NCBI RefSeq assembly: GCF_000004195.4
Contig: NC_030683.2
Coordinates: forward strand, 87,011,410 to 87,075,409
Reading direction: 5' to 3'
DNA length: 64,000 bases
Source of the DNA: Xenopus tropicalis
Taxonomy: Eukaryota; Chordata; Amphibia; Anura; Pipidae
Every line of letters starts with the position of its first letter. The stretch's first letter is position 1. The notes below the pieces were generated by a model. That model was not told the DNA's origin, ran no database searches, and saw nothing but the letters and a program-made list of their open reading frames with translations. The translations under genes and the position numbers were made by a program. This document shows, one piece after another, positions 32,321-44,589 of this stretch.

Positions 32321-33164
32321 ATTATCTTTGAGGCATCACAAGATATCTGAAAAATCTGAATCTGACAAGGACTTTATTGTTTTCTGTTTATTGGCAAGAC
32401 CCTCTTTTCCTTTTGCATTTTGTTAAATATGGTATCTAAAGAGTTGACTTAACTCATTTTGGTCCCCCCTATTATTATCCACTGGCTTCTTATTCTGCTT
32501 TCCTTGTTATTCCTTTCTCGTATCTTATTTTCAATCAGAAAGCAAAAGGCAAAAGATTTTCCCTCAGTGCCTTAATAGATGGTTGCTATTTTAGTTGTTG
32601 CTGCAACGTTTTTATTATAAAAAATTACAGTGTTCTCCTGACTACCATAAACCCGCTAGTTTTCCACTACCCACCAATTAAACATCTCTCTGGATTGTGG
32701 GATGCTGGGTTTTAGACTGTGTTTAAAATGGTATTTGGATTTTGGCTCACTGGGGGATTATGCATCTTTCTCGTATAAAGAAAAGTTGGAACTGTTTTAT
32801 ATTTAGGTGGGATTACAAAAATTATTGCTCTCTTTTATGCTCCCATGAAGTTCATATTTTGTGTTGTATCTGGCCACTGAGAGTGGAAAAATGAGATGGA
32901 TTGTTATATTTAGTTAGAAAAATAACTAATGGCAAAAAAAAAATATATGAAACTGAGAAACATTTTATTTGTCATAAACAGGAAATTTGTCATGACTGTA
33001 ATCATAAAGTGTTGCCTCTGGATACAGAAGTAAAGATTCTAAGGAATACAGTATTGTGCAGGAACAAAATCTATAAACATTAATACACAGTTTTAAATAG
33101 GAACAGAGAATAGAGCTCTCTTGCTGCTAACAATAAAGTCTGAATCATCTAGGGTAACATATAA
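32321..33164. other. unassigned AT-rich DNA
   Basis: Nothing recognised. Confidence 0.4.
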
Positions 33165-33355
33165 CGTGTACGCCCCACCATTGGTGAATTGTTTTGCGAA
33201 AGGTCAATGAAAATTTGCAGCGGAAAAATTCAACACACGGCAAAATATGTTGGGGGCTTGTCAAAATAGCCGTGGTAGCGTCAAACAAGTCTGGGGCTCA
33301 AAATAGGTGTGGTCACGTCAAAATAGGCACGATTGCGTAAAATCAGTTTGCCAAA
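33165..33355 (-). mobile_element. hAT-type MITE fragment (TAGTGATGAGCGAA family)
   Basis: ccattggtgaattgttttgc, then repeated gtcaaaatagg.acg modules, is the reverse complement of the interior of 32033-32312. Both termini are missing. Confidence 0.65.
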
Positions 33356-33548
33356 GTGCCTGCAGTGAATGTAGACCTCAGTAAAGGAGTCCAGTTCAGC
33401 CTAAGGTAACCTGAGTCTTAGAAAAGTTGGGGAAAAGTACCAGACAATTAAAGGATTACCCCTACTACTGAAGTTGAGATTTTGCAAGTCTTATCTTCAA
33501 CAGGCTCCTACAGGGTGTTTGATCCTCTGTATTTGCTTCTGTTATTAT

Positions 33549-34045
33549 TAGATATGTAGCGAACCGTTCGCCGGCGAACTAATTCGCGCGAACATCGGGT
33601 GTTCGCAAGTTCGCAAACTTTTTGCGCATGTTCGCAATTTGGGTTCGCGTGGCCTTTTTCCGCTGCGTTTTTTCTCGGCCTACAAACGCCGCACAAGCCA
33701 CACATGGCGTTTTTCAGCAAATCCCGTTTCCATGGTGCTAATAGTGCAAAATAGCAAAAAACGCAGCGTATTTCCGCTAGGTCTGCCAGCTGCCTTTGCG
33801 GTTTTACGCAACGCTGTGTCAACAAAGTATTTTTCAGAGAAATGTTTGCCCTTGATCCCCCTCCTGCATGCCACTGTCCAGGTTGTGGCACCCTTTAAAC
33901 AACTTTAAAATCAGTTTTCTGGCCAGAAATGGCTTTTCTAGGTTTTAAAGTTCGCCTTCCCATTGAAGTCTATGGGGTTCGCAAAGTTCGCGAATATTCG
34001 CACTTTTTGGCGTAAGTTTTTTTTTTGAGGTTCGCTACATCCCTA
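33549..34045. mobile_element. hAT-type MITE (TAGGGATGTAGCGAAC family) with 8-bp TSD
   Basis: Termini tagatatgtagcgaacc and ggttcgctacatccctag are inverted. The exact duplication gttattat lies at 33541-33548 and 34046-34053. The arms contain many ttcgc/gcgaa words and CpGs. Short open frames inside have no motif. Confidence 0.93.
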
Positions 34046-34053
34046 GTTATTAT

Positions 34054-34370
34054 ACTACTAATTTAACATTGATTTACCATAAATTGTACTCATCATGTTC
34101 ATGTATGGTTAAGAATCACTGCCACTTATTCATTTTCTCAAACATTTGTATGTTTAGAGTGACAATTCAACTTCCATTACCCTTTGACCAATAAAATGTT
34201 CTACTGGTCAGCAGGTAGGTAGTGAGGGATTTTAATTTGCTCTCCCTTTTATATAATGGCTACTGGCTCAGTATTTTGAAGTGCTGTAGTCATGAATGCG
34301 GTTTTAATGTTTTTCATATTCAAGCAGGATAAATTGTTCCTAAACTGACCCGTGTGTGTGTGTATAGGGG

Positions 34371-34410
<40 letters not shown>

Positions 34411-35825
34411 ACTATAAAATAATGATAAAAATGAGGGCTGATGTTTCTCACACATTTATTATAGTAAAACATTTGCAATGGGAACAGTTTTCCCTCTCTG
34501 CAAATAATTTTACCTTTGTACACAGTTATAAAGTTATACTCTGGGAACACCTTTTGATTCAACTGACAACAGAAAAAAGATTGAGTGATTTGATGTTTGT
34601 GTCAGTATGCAGTGAATATAATAAAATGTCAATAAAACACACACACACACTCACACATGCACAAAAAAACAACCTTCAAGCTAGTCTTAAAAGTACATAA
34701 CACAGATAAAGTTTGTAATATAATAAACTGCAGAATAAACATTATTAAACTCGGGAATGCAATTTTTATTCTTATGTTTGCAAATTGCTAAATTTTAGTT
34801 TTTTTAGGAGACCACATTTTATAGAGATATATCATATAAAAATTAAGAATGTACCAGTGAATTATACTTCTCTAAATATAGAAGGATTGTGCTTCAAAAA
34901 GTTGTGTTTTGGACTGACTTATTGAAAAACTCCACCAAAACCCCACTAGTCCCGCCCATCTGTTCCACTTCCTGCTGGCTGAATTCTCTGGATGCGCATG
35001 GAAGCCGGCGGCTCTCTGTACAGTAGTATAGGAACCAATCAGCAGCTAGGGTGACTTGATAGGGAACTGAAGCCTGTCTTTGCTTGTGTGAGTGTGCTTT
35101 TGGCAGGGACTGTTAGGACATGCCCACCCTTCATTTGAAACACGGACAGAGAACTGATAGGATCTATAGGGAGCTCCTATAAAGGGGCCATTTTTACAGC
35201 TAGGATTAATGTTTAGCATAAAGTGAAACCAGCACCGTATACTGTATTATTCATTACTGCCTACAAAATTAAGGTTTTTTTCCATTTATCCCAAATCTCA
35301 AACAAGCACGTATCACCTTTACTCAAATAGGGTAGAGAACATTCTTGTCTTATACCGACATGCCAGAAACTTCTACAACTAACCTTCAGTATAACCTGAT
35401 CTCTTTTTATGTTAACAATTTACAAATTTCCATTATACCCATAGACTCTGCATACTACTAATGGTATAGTAGATTTAAGGTACAGTCCTCCAAATTCCAG
35501 GAAAAACCTTAATTTATAATACTTTAGGCACATAAGTAACTGCAATAATGGGAACACAATTACACCCATACAAAGCTATGCAACTAGCCCCTGCCCCTAC
35601 TTCTGCTCTTGTATGGCAGTGTACTGCTGGCACATTAGGTGCAACTTGCACCTGATGTAGATCTTTCCAGTAAACCTGAGTAGAAGGGAGACTCCATTTT
35701 AACATATGAGATTTCATGATTAGATAGCTTCAAGAGAAATACAGGCAAATTGGAGATATCTTCAGACAGTGTTTTTAGATTTCCTCTGGATTGCGTAGCA
35801 TTAATGTAGGCAGGTTTCATTTAGA
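34054..35825. other. unassigned DNA with microsatellites and a GC-shifted patch
   Basis: (GT)n at about 34352-34363, (TA)n at 34375-34407 and (CA)n at about 34636-34656. The stretch 34930-35190 is GC-richer and looks like the middle of a MITE (cccgcccatctgttcc, ggaaccaatcagcagct), but no termini were found. Confidence 0.4.
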
Positions 35826-35880
35826 CAAAACATTAAACTCAATGGACATGTCTTTTTTCAAGCTAAATGACTAAGTTACA
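35826..35880 (+). mobile_element. probable CR1 3' tail, decayed
   Basis: ttaaactcaatggacatgtc, ttttttcaagc and aactaagttacata resemble the CR1 end at 12688-12730. Weak. Confidence 0.4.
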
Positions 35881-36761
35881 TAAAACCTGGCTTTTAATGC
35901 TTGCATGATGATTACATTATTGTACCAGCCATCACTTGAACTGTTTAACCTGCTGGGTATTTGGGAATTTCAATTTTTGTTGTAGCTGTACAAATGATTT
36001 TAATGTAGCGCTCTGACATTTTGCATGGGAAGATAACATTGGGTAACACAGATATAAACAGTAATGTTTTCTTAGACATTGCAGAGAACGATAGTGGTCC
36101 ACTACACTGGATTTTTGTAGAGACAATACAATTAAACTATCATTCAGGAGCCTTGCAATAAATATATCTTAGCTCCATTCAGTCATGTCACTGCAGTCTC
36201 TTCTAGCATTGTAGGTTTCTTTCACCTCTAGATAAGACTTAACAATTTTACAGCAATAGCTATAACCAGCAGTTTCTTACTTTTTTGTAAGCTTTGTTAA
36301 GGTATATAAGACGTTTTAAGTGTTGTCATTTGCTGTTCTTTTGTTGCTTGGCATTCCTAAGAATTCTATGCATCTCTAGCAGTAATGCAAGGCTCATCTG
36401 ATTCATGATGGATATTGTTGTGTGTGTTCAGCTGCTCAGAGCCAAATTCTAACTGCTGTCTAAGCACTATCTGTATAGAATTGTGTTGCTGGCTCTGTTA
36501 GCTAAGTCAAATTTGCAGGTCTCATCCCTGGTTTTATTTCTGTTAGCTTTTAAGCATATGGAAATACTTCTCTAATAATCCAAAAATATTGTTTTCATAG
36601 GAGACAGAATAAAATATAAAGAAAAACTTGCAATTTTGGTACAGTTTTGGTTAACATGAAATCAGCCTATGATGTATCAATTATTTGTATATTAATATTG
36701 TTACCTAAACCCATCTTGAAAATGCATTCTAGCTAATTAAAAGATTTGTTCCAAACTGATA
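35881..36761. other. unassigned AT-rich DNA
   Basis: Nothing recognised. Confidence 0.4.
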
Positions 36762-37110
36762 TACAGGTATGGGACCTGTTATCCAGAATGCTCGGGGCCT
36801 GGGGTTTTCCGGATAAGGGATCTTTCCTTACTTTGGATCTCCACAACTTAAGTCTACTAAAAATCATTTAAACAATAAATACAACCAATAGGATTGTTTT
36901 TCCTTTAATAATTATTTATTTATTTATTTAATTAATTATATCTTAGTTGGGATCAAGTACAATGTGCTGTTTTATTATTACAGAGAAAAAGGAAATCAAT
37001 TTTAAAAAAATAGAATTATTTGCTTATAATGTAGTCTATAGGAGATGGCCTTTCTGTAATTCGGAACTTTCTGGATAATGGGTTTCCAGATAAGGGATCC
37101 CATTCCTTTA
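36762..37110 (+). mobile_element. TACAGGTATGGGACC-family MITE, complete
   Basis: It starts tacaggtatgggacctgtta and ends taagggatcccattccttta, imperfect inverted repeats. The ttatccaga / tctggataa words lie near both ends. The same family occurs inverted at 54941-55245 and as fragments at 28300-28930 and 52441. The superfamily is not assigned. Confidence 0.8.
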
Positions 37111-37279
37111 TTGAAATGAGATTAAAAAGCCCTTATTGTCCTTCCTATTTTTGTTTTCTAAACAGACCATAGTGGCACAGATATTTTCATCTGGCCATTG
37201 TGATATCTAATTCCTCTTCAGTAATCAGTAATTATGTCACAGGATGCATCTGATAAACTAAAGTGTCCACATTGTCATT

Positions 37280-37500
37280 GGCTAGTTTCCTTCAGCACTC
37301 CAAAAACATACAGACAGTTCAAACTGACTCCCATTTAAATTGAATCTAGTTTGTGTGTTGTGAGACTTTGATAGGCACCTTACACTCTAAGATGCCCTAG
37401 GTAGGGAATGATGAAAAAACTCTGTAAAGCACTCCATAAACTGTATCAGCGCTATATAAATGAAAAATAATAAATAAATACATACATAAATAATTAAATA
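37280..37500 (+). mobile_element. V-SINE-like unit with L2-type tail, decayed
   Basis: cactccaaaaacatacaga resembles the end of the conserved V-SINE central domain. Next come a ttaggcacctta-like block, ctctgtaaagcactcc and cagcgctatataaat, with an A-rich (aaat) tail. The tail phrase is widespread in frog SINEs and L2-type LINEs. The tRNA-like head is not preserved. Confidence 0.5.
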
Positions 37501-38312
37501 AAAGAAAGAAAAAAGTCTAATGTACTTGTTGGCTTAAAAATAATGAGTATGCATTTGCAGTTTTGTAAATACTGTCAAGCCATCCTTAGTTTTCAAATCT
37601 TTATATAAAGTCCATAAAAATGTTTTCCTCACAAGATTGAACTAGCAGGGTATATAAAAGCACTCTGTTCTTGAAAGTTTTTTTCTAGTTCCTTTGGTTC
37701 TCTTTGTTCCCCCAGAATAACATTATGCTACCTCTTACAGCACATTAGACCTTACATGAAAGCAGTGGGAGAAAAGAGGGTGTATTGTGGCATTAATTTA
37801 ATGTGTCTTCTTCACAAAGCCAAGAATAACCACTATAGTTACAACCAGGCATTTTAAATATTTCTATTTTTGAAATGTAATGCATACAAAAAAATAAATG
37901 GTGGCTTACCTTTTTTCCTATTTTACGAGATTATGTTTATTTTAGATTATAATTTCTCTTTACAGAAAATAATGAGCTTGTTACAGTTATGAAAATGTGT
38001 TACTCATCAGGTCCAACTAATACAATAATGTAGTAGTTTCCACTATTGCTAGATGATAAATAAACACTGTGAAAACAATGCACCTGTAAAACTACAAACC
38101 TATTGTACAAATACAGTATGTGTGTGTATATATATGTATATATATATATATATATAAATATATATATTCCCCTTTCATGTTTCTTTCTTCATTTGGCATA
38201 TTTAAATATACTGTATATACTAAATATATGAGTCAAGATGAGTCCATTTAGAAGCGGGGGAAGAGTAACCTTTGATTAACTGTTTAAGAAAAGTGTAAAG
38301 TAGGTTGTGACA
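37501..38312. other. unassigned DNA with (TA)n
   Basis: A GT/TA microsatellite lies at about 38117-38168. Nothing else recognised. Confidence 0.4.
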
Positions 38313-38314
38313 TA

Positions 38315-38835
38315 CCGTATATACTCAAGTCCGATCCGAATATAAGCCGAGGTACCTAATTTTACCTAAGAAAACTGGAAAAACTTATTGACTCAAGTAT
38401 AAGCCTAGGGTGAGGAAATGCAGCAGCTACTGCTAAGTTTCTATAATCAAAATAAATACTAATAAAATTACATTAAATGAGGCATCATTGGGGTATATGT
38501 TTTTAAATATTTATTTAAAAGAAAAACAGTAAACTAGCTCTGTAAGTGGAGAAGAGGGTCAACAAAAACAATGAGTGCTACCCCACGCTCAATGCGCATT
38601 GGCAAAATGGCAGCAGACCCAGTCCCAGAGGAGATGTAAGGGGAAATAAGTATTGCTACAGGGAGCGGGCCAGGGCACTGGAGGGTCTGGTTGCGGGTGG
38701 CCTAATTTGCACAAAAAGGACAGAGGGTGCTAGTCTGGAGGGACCCATGACACCCGACTCGAGTATAAGCCGAGGGTGACTTTTTCAGCATATTTTGGGT
38801 GCTGAAAAACTAGGCTTATACTCGAGTATATACAG
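38315..38835. mobile_element. TA-flanked MITE (CCGTATATACTCGAGTATAAGCC family)
   Basis: The left end ccgtatatactcaagt and right end actcgagtatatacag are inverted, with TA immediately outside (38313-38314, 38836-38837). The ataagccgagg/ctaggcttat words lie next to both ends. A TA duplication would fit Tc1/mariner, but TA alone is weak evidence. An open frame at 38546-38779 has no motif. Confidence 0.65.
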
Positions 38836-38936
38836 TACCTTATGTTTTGTTCAACTACTCAGAGAATATAGGGTGTTGTTTCCAAGGGAGATGGGAGATG
38901 TCTTACGATTAGCTTTTAAAACAAATATATCCATAC

Positions 38937-39050
38937 TTACATAGTTACATATGGTTGAAAAAAGACCATCAAGTTCAACCCTTCCAAGAAAACCCAGCAC
39001 ACGCAACCTATACTTACCAATCTATACACTCACACTTACTTACTTACTGA
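38937..39050 (-). mobile_element. CR1-type LINE 3' end fragment
   Basis: On the plus strand it reads catagttacatatggttgaa, aaaagaccatcaagttcaac and ccttccaagaaaacccagc, the exact reverse of the 3' UTR at 19890-19960. Confidence 0.8.
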
Positions 39051-39118
39051 TGTGTACCTCTACTGTAGGTGTTTTATCAGCCTCTTTTAGCCTCTCACAG
39101 CCTGATCCATGGTACAAA

Positions 39119-39304
39119 AGTCCACATGCAATAGAATAGAGGCAAGCACACTGAGATTTCAATAGAGAATTATATCCATTCCAATAAAATATTAAATTGT
39201 AATTTATACTGTGCAAGTCTGTGAGTGTGTGCTTGCTACACAGTATAACTCACAATAAAAGATTTTAATGTAAGTGAATTATCAATATTCTATTGCATGC
39301 GGAC
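39119..39304. repeat. inverted-repeat unit, about 185 bp
   Basis: agtccacatgcaatagaata (39119-39138) and tattctattgcatgcggact (39285-39304) are inverted with one mismatch. Inside are gcaagcacact and agtgtgtgcttgc, also inverted but not at matching distances. It has a PLE-terminus flavour (aataaaat, gtctgtgagtg). Class unknown. Confidence 0.6.
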
Positions 39305-40034
39305 TTATGATTAGCTTCCACTGATGCATTTTTTTCCAGTTAATAATTGCAGTTGTGGCAATTTTAGATGCATTTTTATTCCAGTTGATAATAGTAGTTG
39401 TGGCAGTTCTAGACCTTTATTGGGAAGCTCAGTGACAGGGAATTTGTTGTCCCATAGAATAGTGGTGACCTTGTAGAATTCCATCTAATAATAGTTCCTG
39501 GGAAAAATAGTGGTAGATTTTCATCCTGAAAATCCTAAAATTAATAGTTTCCTTTGTAGTTTTTAAGGAAATCTTTGATATGAAAAAACAGGGGTGCATT
39601 AAAGTGTCGCTGGGTACATATTTTGGTGCATTTTGGTTTAGTTGTTCTGTAGATACAATTGATTCATAAATAGTCAGTTGTGGTGTCAGGCAACACTAAG
39701 GCTAATAAGTCAATGAAACATTCTTTCATTGTTTCATCTTGAGCTGTCATCTAGATACATTATAATTCAGTTAGACTTTTAATTTGTGTCTGACATTTTG
39801 TCTGCATGATTATTATGCACTTTTACCAGTTTGTGTACTCTAATTCTGACAGCAGCTGTGCATTGTACTAGATCATGGACTTCTGCTTTAAGCTCTTCTA
39901 CTAAAGATTTCGTGTCGACTTGCGAGTCCCTTCTTAGGTTAGCGAACATTTGCGTTCGTTTTTGAGATTAGGAAACTTTAGTTGCATTCAATATATATAA
40001 TAATTTGATATACACTGATAAACTACTAGTGAGC
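39305..40034. other. unassigned DNA
   Basis: Nothing recognised. Confidence 0.4.
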
Positions 40035-41033
40035 TTAAAGGAGAACTCCGACTTCCAAACCAAAATTTGCTAAAGAGCCCCTCAATATCACTGTAATCAG
40101 TTCCTTCAAAATGTATGAATAAATGACATTTTTATATGCTGCAATCCAGCTGCAAAACAGTTCTTTTTCTGCATCATTTGAAATCCTGGCAGGGGAGGAG
40201 GGGATAAAATATTAATGTTACAAATGAAAACAACTTCTCCACAGCTTACAGACAGCAGACAGAAACTGCATAACCCACAATGCATTGCATTGTGATGTTG
40301 TGTTCCTTACTGACATCGCGGGGGTTGTGGGATTGGAAGGATGCAGGCTGAAGACAGGCTGAGGATAGTCGACTACTGTTACGTTTTATTTGAGTCTCAA
40401 AGTAGTCAGTCAGATCAGCAGGAGAACAGGGGGCGGGGCTTGGTAACTGTTCCAAAAGGCTGGCCGACTCCTTCGTTTCTCGCAGAGCAACCTTTGGTTG
40501 CGCCCCCCACTACTACTGCTGTTTCCCGCCTTAAACCCTTCTGCCTTGCTGCCCCTTACATTTGGAATTCCCTCCCTGATGTCCTCCGGAGAGAATCCTC
40601 CCTCAGTCTTTTTAAAACTAAACTTAAAGACTACCTTTTAGAGCACTCACCCAGCACCTGATCTGGAAACTGGCACTTATACTGTAATGTCACCCACTGT
40701 GACCTATAGCACTTACATTTGCCCATTTGAGTCTGTTAGTTACCCCTCCCATATAGATTGTAAGCTCTATGGGGCAGGGACCTCCTCATCTTGTGTTTCT
40801 GACTCTTATTGCAACTGCACCTTGTATTTATTTGTATTTATTGTTGTACTTTGTATTTATCCATTATCTTTTGTATTTATCCATTATCTTTAACCCCCTG
40901 TCTGTATTAATGAATTCTACTGTACAGCGCTGCGTACATAAGTTGCGCATTTTGATGTATATTGCAAAGTTGCTTGAAATTATATTTACTTTTAAAAAAG
41001 CTCAAATTGTGTTTGGGAGTAGTTCCCTTTTAA
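40035..41033. mobile_element. T2-type MITE with a nested L2 LINE end
   Basis: TTAA (40035-40038) with aggagaactccgac, and the inverted end gggagtagttccctttTAA (TTAA 41030-41033). The middle is occupied by an L2 3' fragment (about 40450-40945), which explains the unusual length. Confidence 0.75.
40450..40945 (+). pseudogene. L2-clade LINE 3' end
   Basis: The frame gives LKPFCLAAPYIWNSLPDVLR, SLSLFKTKLKDYL and a stop at 40659-40661, the end of an L2-type RT protein. The UTR follows with agattgtaagctctatgggg, cttattgcaactgcac and tacagcgctgcgtaca. It matches the minus-strand copy at 7806-8283 in order, and the 3' end lies about 40945. The frame is intact over about 70 codons, so this is younger than the 7806 and 47970 copies. 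5'-truncated. Confidence 0.85.
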
Positions 41034-41834
41034 TACAAGAAACCAAGTTTACATGCTTACTTATTTTAAATGTTATTCTGTTAGCTACCGTTTTTTTATT
41101 AGTGGATTTTTATAGGATACAGATTTATCTGCTTACCAGATATAATGATTTCTTTAAGCACTCCCAGGGCTAGCACTATACACAATATTTTCTTTTAATA
41201 CTAAAATCTATTCTTCCCTACTAACATAGGATAAATATAAAATATAAATAGGTAAATTCTCCCATTTCTTTTAATTATATTCACACAAGTATTACTGAAA
41301 TAAGTGTTAAATAGAACATCTTTTAAATGAGTAGATAAAAATATGTAGAGTGGATGCATTTATTCAGTATGTTTAACCAGGCAGGAATATGTAGGTCAGT
41401 GTCTTTCTAGACTGATACAGAGTGGAGGTTGCTGATTGGAGCATTGGAGCATTAGCCTTTTGCGAGCTGATGTTGTTTTCCTTGTTCATACCACCTCTTC
41501 TACAGAACCACAGTGCTAAATCAGTAGACCTGATGCAGAATGCAGTTCACAAACATAATTTACTATTTTAGTGTACATGCTGAAAGGGCAAACAAAATCT
41601 CACATTGTTTTTCAGCAATGTCATGTGTTTAATATTGAAAAACAAGACCTTTCTAATCTGTTAGAAAACTCCCTCCAGTCAGTGGCTGTGTGTTTGTTAT
41701 TATCTGTCCTGCTATGCCTGTAAAAAAGGTGTTTTCAGTGTTCACTACTCATATAAAATGACTGCACAATCAGAGGTCTTTAATTTTATTGTGTTTTTGA
41801 TAAGGTTCATATGTTATAGACAATATATACCTTA
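41034..41834. other. unassigned AT-rich DNA
   Basis: Nothing recognised. Confidence 0.4.
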
Positions 41835-42423
41835 TTAAAAGACCTGTAAAACCTACATTTGCCTACAGTGTATATCAGTTGGACATGTCTGCCCCACCCA
41901 AATGGCATCATATGTACTGCATATATCCCCTCCACTTGCCAGCACCATCACATTTTCCTAAAGTAAATAACAGCTTTCACCCGGTGGCCATTTTTCCTCT
42001 GATACATAATCAGATACATGTAAATCTGGAAACAGCACACACACACACACAGACCCTTATTCAGCATACATTCCATCAAGAATACAGGCTCACACAGGCA
42101 GGACTGTCTGATAAAAGTTCTGCTTTGTTTGAGCACTGTAATGGTAAAGCTGAGCTCAGGAGAAAAAACTGAAGCAGACAGCTAGAGCTGAGTTTCTATG
42201 GGAACCAGCAATGCCATCTCTTTACTGGTGGGCGTGTTTAGTAATCTGAGCTTAGAACAACTGAGCATGCCCACAAGCCAGAAGTCAAAGCAAATTCCCG
42301 AGAGGGGGGCGAGTGGGTTACAGGAGGAGAAGGAAATCTAAGTGATTAAGGGGATGCTGCAGCCTTACTATTAACCTCTGGACAACCAGAGTGGCAGGTA
42401 TTGAAAGTTTACATGTCCTTTAA
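41835..42423. mobile_element. T2-type MITE, complete
   Basis: TTAA (41835-41838) with aagacctgtaaaacc, and the inverted end gtttacatgtcctTTAA (TTAA 42420-42423). It contains (CA)n at 42035-42051 and the internal blocks shared with 23230-23470. Confidence 0.8.
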
Positions 42424-42889
42424 GGGATGTCAGCCTGAAGCAAATTACTTTTATAATTGAAATACTTATGTCTTATATAACAACATTGCAGTGTTTTCTG
42501 CCCTCATAGAATATATGTACAAACTTTATTTGAAATTTAGCAAATATCACAGAGAGAATTTTTTTTCTTTCAATTCATACAGATATGGGGTTGCTGGTAA
42601 GGGAAGTATTTCAACCATGTGTATCACATCTGCACATACAATATAAGGGTTTCATCTTATTTGCACTTAGATTGTTCTAGGTGTGGACTAGACAGGAAGT
42701 TGTGTTACCATCTAAAACCCAAAAACCAGGTACTACCAACAGTATGTATTATTAATTAAGAAAACAGTACAGTGGATATGTCTGTGAAAGTTCTCATTTA
42801 TCCAGATAATGGAATATCTGTAGTAATAAGTCAAATCAAATTGTCTTGCTTGGCTAGGCTTTCTCAATTCAGAATGACTTGTACAAGGA
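42424..42889. other. unassigned DNA
   Basis: Nothing recognised. The 3' region of the minus-strand PLE could begin here but could not be traced. Confidence 0.35.
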
Positions 42890-43870
42890 TCTTTCCAGAT
42901 TACATACCCTGGAATGTTGCTCCAATCAGCATCATTTGTTTATCATAACCAGCATGGGGTGTTATTAAACTGTCCATGGAGTGGTGCCAAAACAGCAATG
43001 TATGTGGCAGACAATAGATGTTGCACCCCCTTCCCACAACTCTATATCTGTTTTCATATACATGGCTTCCTTAACACCTCTTTTGAACCAGTCCTCCTCC
43101 TTGTCCAGAATGTGAACATGTGTACTACTTGATAGTCTTCAAATGCAAATCCTTTTTTCCTTTACATGTAAGTACATGGCCAGACCAGAGGAGCTGACTC
43201 TTCTGTACTGCTCCATACGTTGGTGTAAATATTGGTTAATTTCTCTCACATACAAGTTAGAGCACCCCTCATTGCCCTGCACTTCATATAAATTGCTACT
43301 CTTCTAATGCTTTGGGATTGGATATTTCGGTTGAACCAGTTGCTGTCTCAGTATGTTTCTGAGTTTAAAGATACAGAGATACTGTGTTTTTCAGACACCC
43401 CTGCTACGTATGTGAGAAGTTCTTTTGCCTGTCATGATTTCCACCTTCACTGGTAGTTTTGGTTTTATTGCTTCTTCTTCTTCTAGCTTTAAAAAAGGCC
43501 CAATTTAGATAATCTCAAGTTTTAAGAATCCCAACTATTTTGCCTTAGCATTTGTGGTTGTGGAGATTTTGTCTGCTCTGTGGTATAGGGTTCTTATAAC
43601 CCCCAGTTTGTGATCTAGTGGAAAGTGTCAAACAGCAGGTACTGGTCTGTGTGGTTGGTTTCCTGTAGACTTCTATTTCCAGCTTTCCACCCTCTCTGAA
43701 TCTTACCAAGCAGTCCAAAAACACCAGTGTGTTATCTTGCACATCTTCCCATGAAAACTTTATGTTGTGTTCCACTGTGTTGATGTGTTCAGTGATTGAA
43801 ACTCCAACTTGTTGATCTTCACCAAAATACCTGGGCATATTTTTATACCACAATCGTGTATTTGCTATAT
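42890..43870 (-). pseudogene. Penelope-like element: RT end plus GIY-YIG endonuclease, decayed
   Basis: On the minus strand the order is RT C-terminus then GIY-YIG endonuclease, the layout of Penelope-like retroelements. RT part: RYFGED near 43830-43815, where the family has R-Y-x-D-D; then EHIN, FLDCLVRF and VYRKPTTQ (to about 43640). Linker: YVAGVSEK (about 43412-43389). Endonuclease: LYEVQ, GCSNLYVRE (family form C-x-x-L-Y-I-G-E-T), RMEQYRR (about 43290-43190), HILDKEEDWFKRGVKEAMY (about 43112-43056) and a decayed end. Frameshifts and stops separate the blocks. The RT catalytic box is altered and the G-E of the GIY-YIG core is R-E, so it is inactive. It looks like a Neptune/Poseidon-type PLE. 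Confidence in the family is high, in the borders low. Confidence 0.88.
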
Positions 43871-44589
43871 ATCAAAATCGTGTTATTGAGAGCATGTGCC
43901 AAAATATCATAATATCATATTTACTCCAGCATATTTTTCATATGGTAAAAATGGTTGCAAAGGTTGTATCAGCTAGTGAGTAAAATATCTACAAATAACT
44001 TGGGTTGGGTAGTGCTAACATACATTTTCACCATACAGTTGTAATGGGTAAATAATCAATGATACTACATGTGTGATATTAGTATGCAGTATATAATGTA
44101 GATACTGAGATGCTAATGTGGCTGTGGAAGCTTTATAATAGTATTTTGCAAGCCTGGGCCTAACAAAATTACTTTTTGAGAAAACATTCTGGTAAAACAG
44201 GATTGGCACCAGTAAATTCTACCTGATGGTTGGTTGTTATAATTTATTAGAACTGGGGTAAATATTTCATTTGTTTCATTGGGAATTACAATGGTTTCTT
44301 TGAGTAATGCTAAAGTATAAAATAAGTATAACTAATGTGCATGAAGCAAATCATTAACGTCTAGTGATTATTTTATATAAAATTCAATATTTAATATTTA
44401 TCCAAAGTAATGATGATATGTGTTTTTTTAATGCTAACATTTGACATGTGTTAAAATAGTTTAGCTTTATACAAAAACAAATTAAGGAAAAGTAATTATC
44501 TACTGATGCATTTCATTGTGTGCACTAAATATATTCACAGAATATTATGGGTTAAATGAAGGTGAATATGGACTGATCCTCCTCTTCCT
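43871..44589. other. unassigned AT-rich DNA
   Basis: Upstream RT domains of the PLE were looked for on the minus strand and not found. Confidence 0.4.

Noticed and set aside
33508..33908. 127- and 89-codon frames with Arg/Cys-rich peptides
   Set aside because: They fall within a TSD-bounded hAT MITE and its flank and contain no known domain.
41879..42172. 97-codon frame as a peptide gene
   Set aside because: It lies inside a TTAA-bounded T2 MITE and spans a CA microsatellite.
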